The notes beneath the pieces were generated by a model. The model did not search any database. It saw only the letters and a program-made list of their open reading frames with translations, and was not told where the DNA came from. From assembly GCA_000499405.2 (NCBI GenBank), contig HG738137.1:20546603-20610602 (forward strand): 64,000 nt of DNA, written 5' to 3'. The position numbers were made by a program, and so were the translations under genes. Positions 39,785 through 52,900 of this stretch are shown piece after piece. Each line of letters begins with the position of its first letter. Within the stretch, counting starts at the first letter, position 1. This stretch comes from Onchocerca volvulus (Eukaryota; Nematoda; Chromadorea; Rhabditida; Onchocercidae).

Positions 39785-41179
39785 TGTCATTTTTCACTTA
39801 TTTCTATAATCCAATCAGCCAATTAAGCTTAAAACAGTTGCTGTCAAAAAATTTGAAATTCAAACATGAGTTTGAAAAATTTCGTGCCAATGCAGACATC
39901 TGATCTATATCATAAGCAGAATTAATGTCGTGGAACCCCTATTACCTTATCTGGAGTAAATATTCATTGATGACTGATATTAGCTGCGATTGAAATATGA
40001 GATAGCGAATAAAGCCCGCACCTATTAACCTATGAGTTGAACAAATATACGGTTATGATTCAATTACAAACGAATAATCACGGAAGATTTCAATGAAATA
40101 TTTCATAATTTAGAGTTAAAAATCTAGAAGAAACTTTCTGTATATCAGTTAGAAGAATCCTATAGTCCTACGAAAAATCCTGAACAATCTGGAATACAAG
40201 TTAAGAATCCTAAAAAAAAAAGCTATCAAACAAACTTCCAAAGCAATAGGGAAAGGACTTGAAGTCTTATGTAAAATATGACTTGGAATGTTTTCTCAAT
40301 TTCTTGTTCGTCTTATGACAATTGATCGTTATCTAAAAAAATTTTCACATTTGATATAATAATTCAGCGAACTAGACATCAACATTTGTAAGAAGTTTCT
40401 AATGTACCTTTTTACAAGACTTTAAGATTTTCTGAAACATCTCGCATCTTTGCATTGCTAACAGGATATACGTGGGAGCACCACTTCGTAAGATGAAACA
40501 TAAAAAATCCTATATAACTTCAATATAATTTAATATACATTTTATGAGCTTTACTTCATTAAAGACAAATAACTGACCAGGAATCAAATATTTGGATACC
40601 CGCAAAACGATAAATTAACAATGTATTATGGAGAGAGACAAATAACACAATACAGTAGGGAAAAATATAAAATTAAATTTTGAAGAAGAATGGCAGGCAA
40701 ATAAAATCAAGTGCGATTTAAAATCAAAGTACAAAAAATACTAATGAATATTAATAGTGATATTTCTTTATTAGTTTAAGAAATTTGTGTTATACACTGA
40801 CCAGTATACATTCCATGCAAAAATCAACTAGATCAATGGAAGTTTGACAAGATGTAAAACAGTGTGTCATTTTTCTTCAACAGGGAACCTATATACCTAT
40901 ATTATTTTCATTTGAAGATAACAAATTATCTAAAAAAAGACTGAAATCAGAGGCACTTCAACAAAAAAGATAAACAATTGAAGCTGAATACTTTTTTATC
41001 TTCACAGCTTTGAATCATAATGATTCAGTAAAAACCAACGTGATAGCATACAAATGATCTATAAACTTGAAAAAAATTAAATTCGTATTATAATAAATGT
41101 ATCATTCTTCAAAAAGACATTTATAATATTCATTTTTTTTTCTTATATGCTAGAAATCTTAAAACAAAATATAGAGAAC
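39785..41179. other. Convergent spacer before erv-46
   Basis: AT-rich sequence between the 3' ends of the small gene (plus) and erv-46 (minus). No exon, RNA gene or repeat was recognised. Confidence 0.5.
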
Positions 41180-44100
41180 CTATGTATATTTATTAAGCGC
41201 AATCTTTTGGCTAATAATTCTTCCCGAACGATAAATGAATGCATCTATCAAGCTAGCAACTGTGAAAATACCACCGATAATGGCACATATTGAAACAAGA
41301 AATGTAGATAGCTTCCTGAAAATAAATTTATTTTTTTCAATTTGAATCCCTTCCATATCTAGGATTGAATGGTCAGGTTCTATATTATGTGGTGGATAAA
41401 AGCAGTTAAAATTATAAAAAATTTCTATAAATTAAAAATTTGACTCCTTTAGAATTAACAGAAATTCCAATATTTAAATTTTCGAAAAATAATAGATATG
41501 TAATCATAAAATATTTTTGAAAGAAAATAGACTGATAAAAACAAAATAATTCGGTTTATAAGGCATTAAGGTTCAATAGAAAAAGCATATCTCTAAGAGT
41601 TAATACCTTCAAGCATTAATTTTATAAGCTAATCAAAAATTTCTATCACCAAAATCACAGTGATCGTTCAGACTTCTACCACAAAGCTCTTGATGTTAAG
41701 TGTGCATGCCTAGTGTGTTTAACAGTGGTAAGAAAGAAGCATCTATTCTAGACTATTCAACTTCAGTTTTAAGTCATTGCTTTCAACAAATTACAAGCAC
41801 CATCTTCCCACAGTCATTTTCATATGAATTTATCATGATATCTATCTAATCCCACAAATTTTAAAGTGAGGAAGTTGAAATAGCATGTTTTAATGTAAAT
41901 AATACTCAATCTGAAAAATGAATGTTTCAAGGAATCGAAAAAAACAGATCTTAATTCAAAATAATCATTACAACATACTGTCGTCTTTCCTCATATTTGA
42001 CCATTAATGGTGAAAATTCATATTGTACGAAAAAACCAGGTAAACCGGACTCTCCTTGAGATATATCTTTTTGATATGTAGTGACTGAGAAAAGATGACT
42101 GAAGATATTCCGAGTAGAGTCCAAAAAAACATATGAAGTTGGTACTAATTTCAGATGATACTGATACATTATACCACCTAAAGATTTAAATTTCTAGAAT
42201 TATTCCATTTGCTGAATTTACCCATCTATTGAAAACAAGAATATTTGAAGTTAAAATTGCAAGGAAGTCTTTAAAGTTACTTGAATCTTTTGCAGATCCA
42301 AAAAACTTTCCGTCCAATGGATAAACTTTCCCTGGAAATGAATTTCCGAAAGAAAGATGATTGACTGTATGGCTTGTATCGAATTTCGATGGTGAAAGCG
42401 AATGTAAATCATGAACTGAAAAGAAAGTAGTATAAAATACGTTTCCAAACTTAAATAAAATATTCAGCGTAATACATGCTTATTACAAGAAGTGGGAAAC
42501 GAATATCAGTCTGCATTTAGCAGCAAGCTGAGTAGTTTTTGTCAATTTAACTAAAACAGCGAAGGTATACAAAAGAGATTAAAATGAATCCTTCGGGAGA
42601 TTTATTGCTACTTTTTATTCTGCCTATAATTATTCGTATTAGTCATTAAAAATAATCGGACATTTACATCAACAAAATGAAAAAAATAATTTTAATTCAT
42701 TTACAGTGAGATCGATGGGTTTTGAGTGGATCACCGGGTGCAATATGAAAATTACCAGCAACCTAGAATTAATGACAAATAAACCACGGAAATCATCATG
42801 CAAAACGAAAATATAATTCCAGAAATGAAAATCTCGAAATCTAAACTGCTCAAGTTTAACGCAACTTCAATCATTCACATTCTCTCTACCACGCATTATT
42901 TTATATTTGGTCATTCAGAAGATCATATAGTTGTGAAGTTTCAGTATAAGCCAACAAGAATTACAAACCTTTGCGACTTGGACTTTACCGTAAACTCGAC
43001 AACCTTCACTTTTGTGCTCATTCATTTTTTTTACCCATGAGTCGCTTTTACATTGCTCAACAGTTTCGATATTGACTAGTTCCCATCCTTTTCTCATGTA
43101 CGCTTCCTTCACCTCTTCACACGTATTACAACACCTACAAAAATAATCACAACTAAAGAATTGTAATCAAACTTAACCCAAGAGAGTAAAGAGAGGTGTA
43201 TACCTGCAAAGTTTTTTCGTAATAAATTGATTTTGTATTCTAAAAAAAAAAAATAAATAAATAAAAACAGGACTAGGAATACACAGAAATTTCAATAATG
43301 AGCATGCAAACGCCGAATATGATTCGCACGGTGTTTGCATAATCAGCATCAAAATTTCTATGCCTGTCTTATTTTAATGCTTTTTTATTAGAATACAAAG
43401 TACTTTTGGGAATGTTACCAACTAATTTTAAATTGGGACACTTTATATTCTTCAGTTACAAAACAAAAACTCTTATTTGTCTGATAGTTCTTTTTAAGTT
43501 TTTAGGTTTCTAGCTTCTAACTGCTTCTGTTAATCCAGAAACAAAAATTATTTCAAAATCAATATAAACTAAAAAAAAATCGTTTCTAAATCAATATTAG
43601 AAACAAAAATTTTAAACTTAAAAACAACAAAATACCCGTCTTTTGCCCCATAACAACTACCACATAAAACTTGAGAGGCAGGTACTGACGATATCGTGGT
43701 TGCATTAATATTCACTCCTGAAAAGTTTATCATTAATTCCATTCAATCATTCAAACATTACATATATTAGAAAAAGTAACTGCTATGTGAACTTATTCTA
43801 TTTTGCCACTTATGACAATCGATAACTTGTAAATAAAACAGATCAGGATACCAAAATTTTGATCCTTAGCTTTTCGAGATGCTAATGTTTTATAATAAAA
43901 TAATTTCAAATTTAAAAAAAAATCTTCACAATTGAATGGAAGATAGCAAACAATTAGAAAAGGAATGTCAAAAAACCAATGTAAATGTTAATCATATATA
44001 ATGATGCAACGAAATCTGAATAGTCTAATCCCTTCACAACAAATAAATTGAAGTTATACGGTGAAATCCAAGAAGTTATTTCACAAAATGCTATGCATGT

Positions 44101-44983
44101 ACCAAGACAGTCTCAAAATGTGAAAGAAACAATACTATCAAAAAAAGAGAGAACAAACCTTGCCTAACCCCACTTCCTTCTTTTCCATTCAGCAAACTTA
44201 TTTTATATACATCGTCCTTGATATCATCCTGATTATCACCACTTAAATCCATCACATCAATCGTTATCACTGAGAAAATATTGGAAAAGAAAATTATGAT
44301 AGATATGCTGGATAAATTAAAAGTCTGATATAATCCATTTTGTTATTCACACCAGAAATAGATAGAGAGAAATGCTTAAAAATAGAGATAGTTCATAGAA
44401 CTTGAAAGAATCAAAAAATATAACGATTCGAACCAGAACAAGGCAAACGAGGAAATGTAATGTCAAAATTAACATCGACTCGTTGTTCAGCAGGTGTTGA
44501 ATCCACATAGAGCTGTTCAACTATATCCACCGACAAAAATGATAGCGTTTCCGACACGAACATAAATATGATCATTGCGCTGCTTGCTAAAGTAACTGCA
44601 AAAAATATAAATTGTAAATTTTATAAGGGGAAATTCAAAAAGTTAAAAAGTTTTAACAAAAAAAAAAAGTAAAATCCAAATTTGTATATCAGAAATGCCA
44701 AAATAGTTCAATAAATTTTTACTTAATATCCGATAAATCCATTTTTTTTTTTTTTTTTTTTTTTGAAATCCAGATGATAGTGAACATTTTTTACAAGTAA
44801 ATTAAGGTGTCATTATACGTTACATAATGAATTCTGTAGCCCCTTAAAACAGAATCCTTCGTGCATCCTTATCCTGTACTTTCATTACTACTAACCAGCT
44901 CCACCAGCGAAGGTTCGAACACGGAAATCATCCAACGGTTTCGTATATGCATCAAAATCTTTGAGGCGTTCCAGTAAAGACAT
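41180..44983 (-). CDS. erv-46: ERV-46 / ERGIC3, COPII-vesicle cargo receptor
   Basis: This protein cycles between the ER and Golgi in COPII/COPI vesicles, in a complex with Erv41. Ten minus-strand exons keep phase: 44896-44983, 44434-44595, 44159-44269, 43636-43717, 43204-43239, 42969-43134, 42705-42762, 42281-42415, 41979-42177 and 41180-41315, giving 390 residues (human ERGIC3 is 383). It opens MSLLERLKDFDAYTKPL. A first membrane segment (SAMIIFMFVSETLSFL) follows, then the luminal domain (LYVDSTPAEQRVDVNFDITF, SVITIDVMDLSGD). The conserved cysteines CGSCYGAK and CCNTCEEVKEAYMRKGW are present, as are EGCRVYGKVQVAKVAGNFHI, HTVNHLSFGNSFPG and GLPGFFVQYEFSPLMVKYEE. The second membrane segment is FLVSICAIIGGIFTVASLID, and the short cytosolic end reads RSGRIISQKIALNKYT. 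All family landmarks are present and the gene looks intact. Confidence 0.96.
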
Positions 44984-46513
44984 ATGTTTGAATAAATTTT
45001 TTATATGTCTGAACAAACAAGCACAACAACTGCTTCCCAGAACAGCGTTACTAACTACTAATCACGCAGCTAATTGGCTAAAAATTAAATAAGATAAAAA
45101 TAATTACAGCATAAGAATTCGTTGCTTTGCAAACTCTGAAATATTACCGTCTATAAACCCCTGATAATCAACAGAAAGATTATTATGTACTGGAAAAAAT
45201 ACGTCTGATCAAATTCATTAAATTATTCAAGTCATTCGACCAAAAGATCAGGTTTTTTCGACAACGTGATAATTGTTCGAGGCAAAAAAACCAGCAGAAT
45301 ATTCTATCTACAGGGTAAGCAGCTTACTCAGTCGTTACTACTTATATACTAATGTATTCTAATAAGTTTCCAATGAAAAAAAATGAACAAATAACAATAA
45401 GAAAAAAAAAGACAAATAAGAAATTCCCACTGCCAAAATATTGTCAATTCTCTGAACTTCAACTTTGTGACCTCTATTGCTACCATTCAACATAATCTTA
45501 TGATTTTTCTAAATCTATTATTTATTGACATTATTTATTGTTAAGAATCCAAAAATCCGTTACCCACTGGTAAAAACTCGAAAATCTATCACCACTGATA
45601 AAAATACAAAAGAACCCATTTTCACTGAACGAATGTGTCCCATTGTAATCGGAGCGTCACGCAATACAGCGTCTCGCGTGATGCTAATACTTCTGCTGCT
45701 TCTTGCTTTTCCTTACATGGGAGTAAATGTGTTGAGTTCGGACGCTGGAGGAGATATGATTCCATGAGAATTTTTATACACATACTTATTTACTTGTTTA
45801 TTTATTTATTTAAGTATATTTTTACTTATTCAACTTCACAGTTTGCCACGAATTCAATTTCGAATGTCATAATGACACAGAACTACAGTAATCCGGGGAA
45901 GAAGATGATTATTTGAAGCTAATCGAGCTAAAGCGCAATTTTCAATAAGTTATAAATGCATAATTATTTATATTTGTTGTTGACGTCAACTGAAACTTTG
46001 AAATGTAATCTAAAGAAGAGGACAAGATGAGACAACTTTGGAGACTTTTCAATTAAATCTTGGCCGCGCCATTACTTGTTAGATCTAAACTTGAATGCTA
46101 ATGATAGTTTGATAAACATTAAATCAATTGAACAAATCACTTAAATCAATTAATCAATTAAACAAAGTGACTGATTGCTTACATTACGTTTTTTCATGAG
46201 ATCGAAAAAGTCCAGAAAGTCGAGTCCATACTCTCATGACAATTAGAACAGGCATTATATTGAATGCTAGGATAATACTAATTATTGATACAAGTACTAT
46301 TAGCATAATTTATTAAATTTCAAAAAAAAAATGATTCAAAAATTATTTGCATAAAAAAATGTTGCCGTCCTGAAGTTCTCCGAAAATGTCCCAATGCTGA
46401 AATTTGCATGAAAATTATCCCATCCTGTTGAAATTTTAAATTTAATTCATGGCGGCGAAAAAATAATTCATTCTCTTTAGCAAGTTCCATTCCAGTTCGG
46501 TGTATTGATAAAA
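44984..46513. other. Divergent spacer between erv-46 and the 46.5 kb gene
   Basis: This holds the 5' flanks of two divergent genes. An open plus-strand stretch at 45525-45767 ends in a hydrophobic segment (MLILLLLLAFPYMG) but lacks splice partners or a convincing frame, so it is not called. Otherwise AT-rich. Confidence 0.45.
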
Positions 46514-49500
46514 ATGTGGCGGGGAAAGTCGCTGCTGCTGTTTTTGCGACTAACGACTTTGAATGTTGTCGTTGGTCAGGTATTGTGATTATACTTTACA
46601 GTAGTATCTTCTGAACTATTTTTTTTTTTTTGAACTGAATTGATTTTATGAGCTGAACTGTTATCTTCTTTATTTCTTGACAAAATATCCATGAAATATT
46701 TGCCCACTAAATCCCATCTATCACTGTTACAAATTATTAAGGCACCTCCTGGAACGCGAGTATCTACCATGGTAACCAAATACATGACTCCAGTGATAAC
46801 AGCAAAAGCTAATCTTACCTATGAAAGTCACGCATCAAACATCGAAGAGTTGAAATTTGTTATTCCAAAAGAAACTGTCAAAGGGCGTTTCAAACATCCA
46901 AATGTTACCTTCGCCATTCAGATCACCCGAAAATCATGCAAAGCGTATGTATCTTTGATATATAGTAGGTCGGTACAGTAGATTCTTTGACATACAGTAG
47001 ATTGGTACAGTAAATTGACATACAGTAGATTCGCTAGCGTAGCATAAACGGATAAATCTAATAAGTAGCTTTTTTAATGGGTTTAGGCTATTCTACTTCG
47101 ACCTTATAGTCTGCCTTTTTAGTGAAATTCCAATTTTATTCCGCGACAATAATCGAACGAGAGGAAGTGAAAGCTATTTTCTCGAGTTATCATGCATAAG
47201 CATGAGCATAGGTTGTTTCAATGAAAGCCTAGAAATTGAGCTTAGTATTGAAAAAAAGTTCTCTATGGTCACTTTTGTAAATACTCTTAGCATGATTAGT
47301 TTTAAAATCATTGTTGCGCAGAATTTTCCCTTTGCTAATACATTTTCTATGTTTTGATTTTTATGAGCTAACAGTTGGGCTATTTTGTCACGTTTATAAG
47401 TACTATTCTTCTCCTTTTGCCAAAAATTCATCAGAAAAAAAAACGAATTTCAGGATAAAATTATGTTTCGGGAACAAAACTAATTTATTCCGTCATTTGG
47501 ACTTGTTGTCAAAGGTAAAGCTTGGAGAAGCAAGTTACAATAAGAAGTTGAGCAAGCAAGTTTATGCATTGGTGGAACGATCAGCATATGAAGTAGATGC
47601 GTGTGACGGGATGACGGCAATTGAATGGGAATTCCCGAAAGTTTGGTCGTGGAGTAATACAAGTCAAGCCAAAGGATACATGCATTACTCAACTCTGTAC
47701 AAAGGTATTACTTGTTAGGTCAAAGATATACTCGTTGGGTCTATACAGTAATTTCTCTCTTTGTTCTTCAAAAGAATGAGCTACTAAATCAGTTTTGGGA
47801 TCTAATTTATCACTGCTCATTTCTATATCATTTGTAAGTCTTTTTTTTTTTTTTAAAAACTCCGTAAAACATCGATTTGATGACTTCTTCAAAATAACTT
47901 CTGAAGATTGCATTATAAATAAGGTATTTGCAAATTGCAGCTGGAGTACCAAGTAGTTATCGCAGTAAAATGAGCGGCTTATCAAATGTCGAAACAGTTA
48001 TCCTACAAAATGATGTATTTTTTCTTTTTTTTTTCAAAAATACTATGGTGTCAATTCATGGATCACTTTATTCTATACAAAAACTGTTGCAGCATTTTAC
48101 AGTTTTCCGAAATGCGTAAAATTTATAAAAAATTGATCGGGTGATTTTTTCAGCTTTGAAAAAATGTCTATCTTTTGAAGCGAAAAGTTTCGAGAAATAT
48201 TTTGATGTAATCGATAGGTCTATGATTGTGTATCGCATAGATTTCATTGATCTTGCAACAAATATTTTGTGCATAAGATTACCGAAAGATTTCTTTCATT
48301 CTGAGTAGAAAAAGCAATACATCTTGTGGAGATTACGATGAAAAGCTAAGGCATAAATATTCAACAAATTTTTTCAGAAAAGATCACAGCTAATTGTTGA
48401 GCAAAATCATCCTTAAAAAGCCAGTTATTCGAATAGGGAATAAAAAAATAACTTTCCTTCACAACAAAAATAAGAAAAAAGCAAAAATAGATTTTCCCAT
48501 AAAACCATGTGGGAAGGATTCTTTGGATATTTTTGATAAATTTTCATTTATTTGTGGTTAATTATTCGTGAACTGCCATTTCAGTTGCAATCAAGACCAA
48601 AAAAACTAGGTTTGGAAGTAAGACATGGGCCAACACTTTTCGACAAGCCAGTGGAAAAAACAACACCTGCCTTCACAACATTTTATGAAACATTCGATCT
48701 TTGGTCTAATTCAAAAGAATTATACTTTGTTTTAGCACAAGATGCCAATAAATGCGGTGCTCGTTTTTCTGTAAGTTAAACTTGTAACGACAACTCTGAA
48801 AGCATAATTGTGAAGTTAACTAATTGAATTCATCCCATCCCAATCATATTTTTTCTTTCGATTAAATAAAATAATTAGAAGAAAAGAACTGTTCTCCTAA
48901 ACTTTGCAAATACACTTCAAACAAGAAGCACTACATAGTTCGTGTCAATTAATTTGCAAAAATTCAAATCAACAAACAATATTTTTCAGAACAAAATATC
49001 CTTTCTAATATTATCATTGATAAAATCGATTATATATACATAAATTAATTTCGCGTAATTTGAATAAAGCTCATCTACCAATTCATTTTGATATATCCAT
49101 CCAATTGCAGGCACCACCGACTACTCATACATTTATGCAACGCGATCTTATTTTTAACTTCCGTCCTGGAATAGTGCAAGCATTCTTCTAATTTCGTTTC
49201 GAGTTCTCTGAATTTGAAAATTTAAATACTGTTTCAAGTCTGAAATTATAAGACCTAATCAAAGTGAACAAACATGGGGTCCAAAGTAATTTTCTCACAG
49301 TCATTATATTGTTTCAGATACCGCGTCAGAAGAGGTGTGAATATCTGGTCCATACCACTTGGTTTCATTGTTGGTACTTGCGTTGGGTAAACATTCATCC
49401 TTTTCAAAATATTCTGCAAATTTTCAGATTTAATCTAAATTTTTTCTTCTACCAATGTCGAGCCCAATTTATTAGCGCCAAACAACAACCCAAAAAACAC

Positions 49501-50524
49501 TTTTTATCAAATAATTATGACATTTAGCAAAACTTTCCAGAAAAATTCTAGCTAAACCGCCTGAATTTCTGGTAATTTGATTGTTTAGGACAATTACTTA
49601 TCGAGACAGGAAAATCAAAAAATAAACTTCTATCTGTCAAAAAGACCATCTCTGTTGAATCACTGACTAAACTTTAATAGCTTCTTAGACATTATCTTTC
49701 AATTCATAAAAATTTCTAGGTGAAATTTTTAATCAAATTTTAATACTTTGGATAAAAAAAAAAAGAAAAATTCTCTTAATTAATTATTCCCAAGATTTGA
49801 AAATACTGCACATTTTGTTTGTAGAGTTTTTGGAGCTGGATTTTTGTTGTGTCGGAACACGAGAAGTTTTTATAAGCGATGGAACGCGCAAATGAGAAAA
49901 ACATACGGGAAATTCGCAACTGCCGACGTCTCTTTTTATTTTTTTGTTATCTCTTTCCTTCAAGCAATAATGTATTTTTGGAAGAAAATTTTCACTAATA
50001 GTTCAGCATTTCTAAGGAATTTCTGGAATTTTCTGTTGTTTACGGACGTTTACGTTTTTTGTCAAATTTGAATTTAAATTTGAATGGTTTTTCCAATCTT
50101 AGCTATGCATAATCATGTCCAGCTACTGCTTCAGTATATTAAATAAATTATAGGTGACAACAGTCGGAACTGAAGCGACTACAGTTGGGGGAGGAGTATC
50201 TCAAGTCACGGGAGCGTCACAGATTGGTGATACTACGATGGGTGCTACTAGTAATGTCGGAGGTGAGAATTATTCTGTTATCAGTGCTCAAGAGATAAGA
50301 AGTGATAAAACGGAAACAATGAAAATTTATGTGATGAGCAAATGGGTTTAGCAGAAATCGTTCACAATACAGATTCACTTTTCCTAATTAAAGTGGTTTC
50401 AATTTTCTGCACAAATCAGACAGGAAAAATGAACTTCGAAAATATTGATTTGAATTTAAATAGAAAACTGAAAGTTTTGTTGCGTCTTAATGCTAGTTAG
50501 ACTTTTATTTCAGATGTGAAGTAA
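46514..50524 (+). CDS. Type I single-pass membrane protein, unknown family
   Basis: Ten phase-consistent exons: 46514-46579, 46742-46944, 47454-47704, 47941-48014, 48585-48770, 49111-49173, 49301-49386, 49825-49927, 50154-50262 and 50514-50524, giving 383 residues. Exon 1 is a signal peptide (MWRGKSLLLFLRL ending VVVGQ). The ectodomain of about 260 residues has few cysteines (KSCKA, KLCFG, DACDG, NKCGA) and sequons NLT, NVT, NKT and NTS. Recognisable phrases are YALVERSAYEVDACDG, IEWEFPKVWSWSN and FYETFDLWSNSKELYF. One membrane segment (about 297-318, IPLGFIVGTCVGVFGAGFLL) is followed by a basic stop-transfer (CRNTRSFYKRWNAQMRKTYG) and a Thr/Gly/Val-rich cytosolic tail. Alternative donors at 46944 (gtatgt, used) and 46948 (gtatct) differ in frame; only the first joins exon 3. 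I do not recognise the family. A decayed copy of exon 2 lies at 57915-58112. Confidence 0.75.
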
Positions 50525-52036
50525 TGTAGGAATCACAATAGAAGTAATATGGCAATCCATCAAATGAAGCGACTTCTTTTTTCTTTGTTCAATATATATA
50601 TTCTCAATTGATAATGTTGCAATTTAAAAACAAATGATAATTTTCATCGCAGACAGTTGGTCGCAAATTAATTTTTGCCAGTAAACGACAAATGAACTGA
50701 TGCCATGTATTATACAAATTTAGCCGTACCTTTTTGCTTTTTTCATTTTTGAAGCGTAAATTTTAATGTATATGAAATTCTAATGTAAATTTAATATTCA
50801 TCAATGTTCGTATGCGAATGCTTCAGTGCTTTATCTGTCATATTGTCTTTATTTGAATATTATACGAAAACGATAAATTTGCTCAATATTGGCCAATATT
50901 TCTCTAGATATAACTTCTAAATCCTTTATCTAACATCAGAATTCATTTTCTATTCTTAATTTCAAATCAATTCAATTTGTACATTGCTAATTATTCATTT
51001 ATTGCAAAAAAAAAAAAAAAAACAGTTCAAAAATAGGAAGTTTTATTTTTTACCTTCGCATAATTGGATCAATCCGTGCCAACTTATTATTAAAGATGTA
51101 AAAGGTAGAAAAATAAGAAAGTTTCTCTAATCACTTCTGGAAATCGGTTTATAAGCACTTAATCTCAAGAATTTGTTGCATCAATGATTTTCTTCGATCA
51201 AAGAGTACCGTTCGATATTCGTTGAAAGCAAACTTACAGGAATTTATAGAGTCCGAAAAATCAAAAAAATCATTAACGGCTTATCCAGAAATCTAAAAAG
51301 CATTTTTTCTCGATCTCGAGAGTCATGATCAATATATAACGTATCAGAATGAATTTTTCTGCGGAAAACTAAGATTTGTCAATAATTGAATGCATCATTT
51401 TCAGTTATAGCTATCTCATAGATGTCAAATTATCAGACGTTATCTTTTTTTCAACTGCGATCATTTTAATACTCTTCTCTAATATTAAATTAACTTTTAC
51501 TAAAGTTTTATTTTTGCAAGTGTTATTTATTCCAATTGTTAATAAAAAATTAAACATTTACAATCGGTCAAACTTTGTCCATCCAATAACAACAAATGTT
51601 TGCTATTGCTGATAGTAACACTAATTTTTGAGTTAATTTTTATTTCCGGAACTTCACACCTTCTTCGTCTGCTCCCCAGCAAATCTTTCTCATTTAATAA
51701 TTCTATGAAATGTTTTCTAGTCTTGTTGTCTTTATTCCATTAATTCATTAAAAAGTGCATAAAACACAAAAGAAAAAACATATCTGATACTAATTATCAC
51801 TTATCATCAAAATGAGAGAAATGTTGTTCGATGTCTCATAATGAAATTTATTCGTTGAAAAAACTTCAATTACGAAATATTGAATTTAAAATTCGAATCT
51901 CATTTTATCATCGCTCGAATGACAAAATTGAATGAAATCATTGTTTGAGAAATAAAAAATTTTTTTGATTAAATGTATAACAAAAGAACGACTGTTGAGT
52001 ATTTCATTTTCATTTCTATACATAAAAAATATCTGT
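50525..52036. other. Convergent spacer
   Basis: AT-rich, with a poly-A tract near 51006-51022. No exon with convincing splice sites was seen on either strand. Confidence 0.5.
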
Positions 52037-52448
52037 TCAAATTTCAAATTTTCTATCAATGAGTAGTCGAAGATATTTCAGATCATTGATGATTGCCTTT
52101 GTATCTGTGTCGCATTTGTGTACTTCATTTAGCGTTTCTCCAGCAGCCAGTAACTGTAGCAGATTAGAAAATTGTAATTATGTTCAGGAAAAATTGACTT
52201 TAACATTTAATATGTAATTGTTTCATGATGTCAGCAAACTTGGAATTATTTGACGAGCGGTTTAGAAAGATATTGAAATTCACATAAATTCTCTTAGAAG
52301 TAATTAAGTAAGTAATTTAATTAGAACGTAAATAAAGCAATAAGAGAATAGTATGAACCTCAAGATTAGAAATATTTCTGCTAGCTTTTCGAAGCGCCAA
52401 ACAACATTCATTTAGATTTTGCACAAATTGTCTTACTTTGGTATCCAT
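52037..52448 (-). CDS. Small helical (coiled-coil-like) protein, 68 residues
   Basis: Two minus-strand exons, 52359-52448 and 52037-52153, join in phase 0 across an intron with an acceptor ending ctacag. The product begins MDTKVRQFVQNLNECCLALR and continues ASRNISNLE, LLAAGETLNEVHKCDTDTK and IINDLKYLRLLIDRKFEI. It is rich in Leu and charged residues with heptad-like spacing and lacks a signal or membrane segment. It could be a small subunit of a coiled-coil complex; I cannot name one. Its start lies 452 bases after the stop of the upstream same-strand gene, a spacing compatible with a nematode operon and SL2 trans-splicing. Confidence 0.65.
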
Positions 52449-52900
52449 CGTAAAAATTTTTTCCTTTAAGACAAAAATTATTCAGAACGATCTTTGTTCC
52501 TTCATCAAGCTGATATTTATGATTTATTATAAATAAGTTTGAGAAGAAAATTTTTTTGAGAAAAAAGTATGAAAGTAAAACTTAGGTTTAATTTCCACTC
52601 CATTTTTTCACTTAGTAACTGTCCCCAAAATGATTTTTTAATTTTCATGAATTCATTAATAATAAGCTTTCTAACTCTCGAATTCAACGAAAAGAAACCT
52701 TTGATAAGTCAAATTTGTGATTTCGAGAAGTATCAACCACTGGTTTTGTTTCTTGGGGTAAATCAGTCTCACTCTTTTGGACTAACATTGTCATCTTTTG
52801 CTCAGGGACTGCATCGTTTTTTGCCATGAATCTGTCGTAAATTCAGAATATTGCTTGAAAATTAAAAAAAATCTTGTTTTAAAAAATTGCAAACTCAAAT

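Noticed and set aside
45525..45767. Plus-strand frame ending in a leucine-rich hydrophobic segment
   Set aside because: No acceptor or donor consistent with a gene, no family likeness, and it lies where a promoter is expected.
52059..52217. Plus-strand open frame starting MSSRRYFRSLMIAF, signal-peptide-like
   Set aside because: It is antisense to the last exon of the 68-residue minus-strand gene, whose two exons join in phase with good splice sites; the plus frame has no partners.
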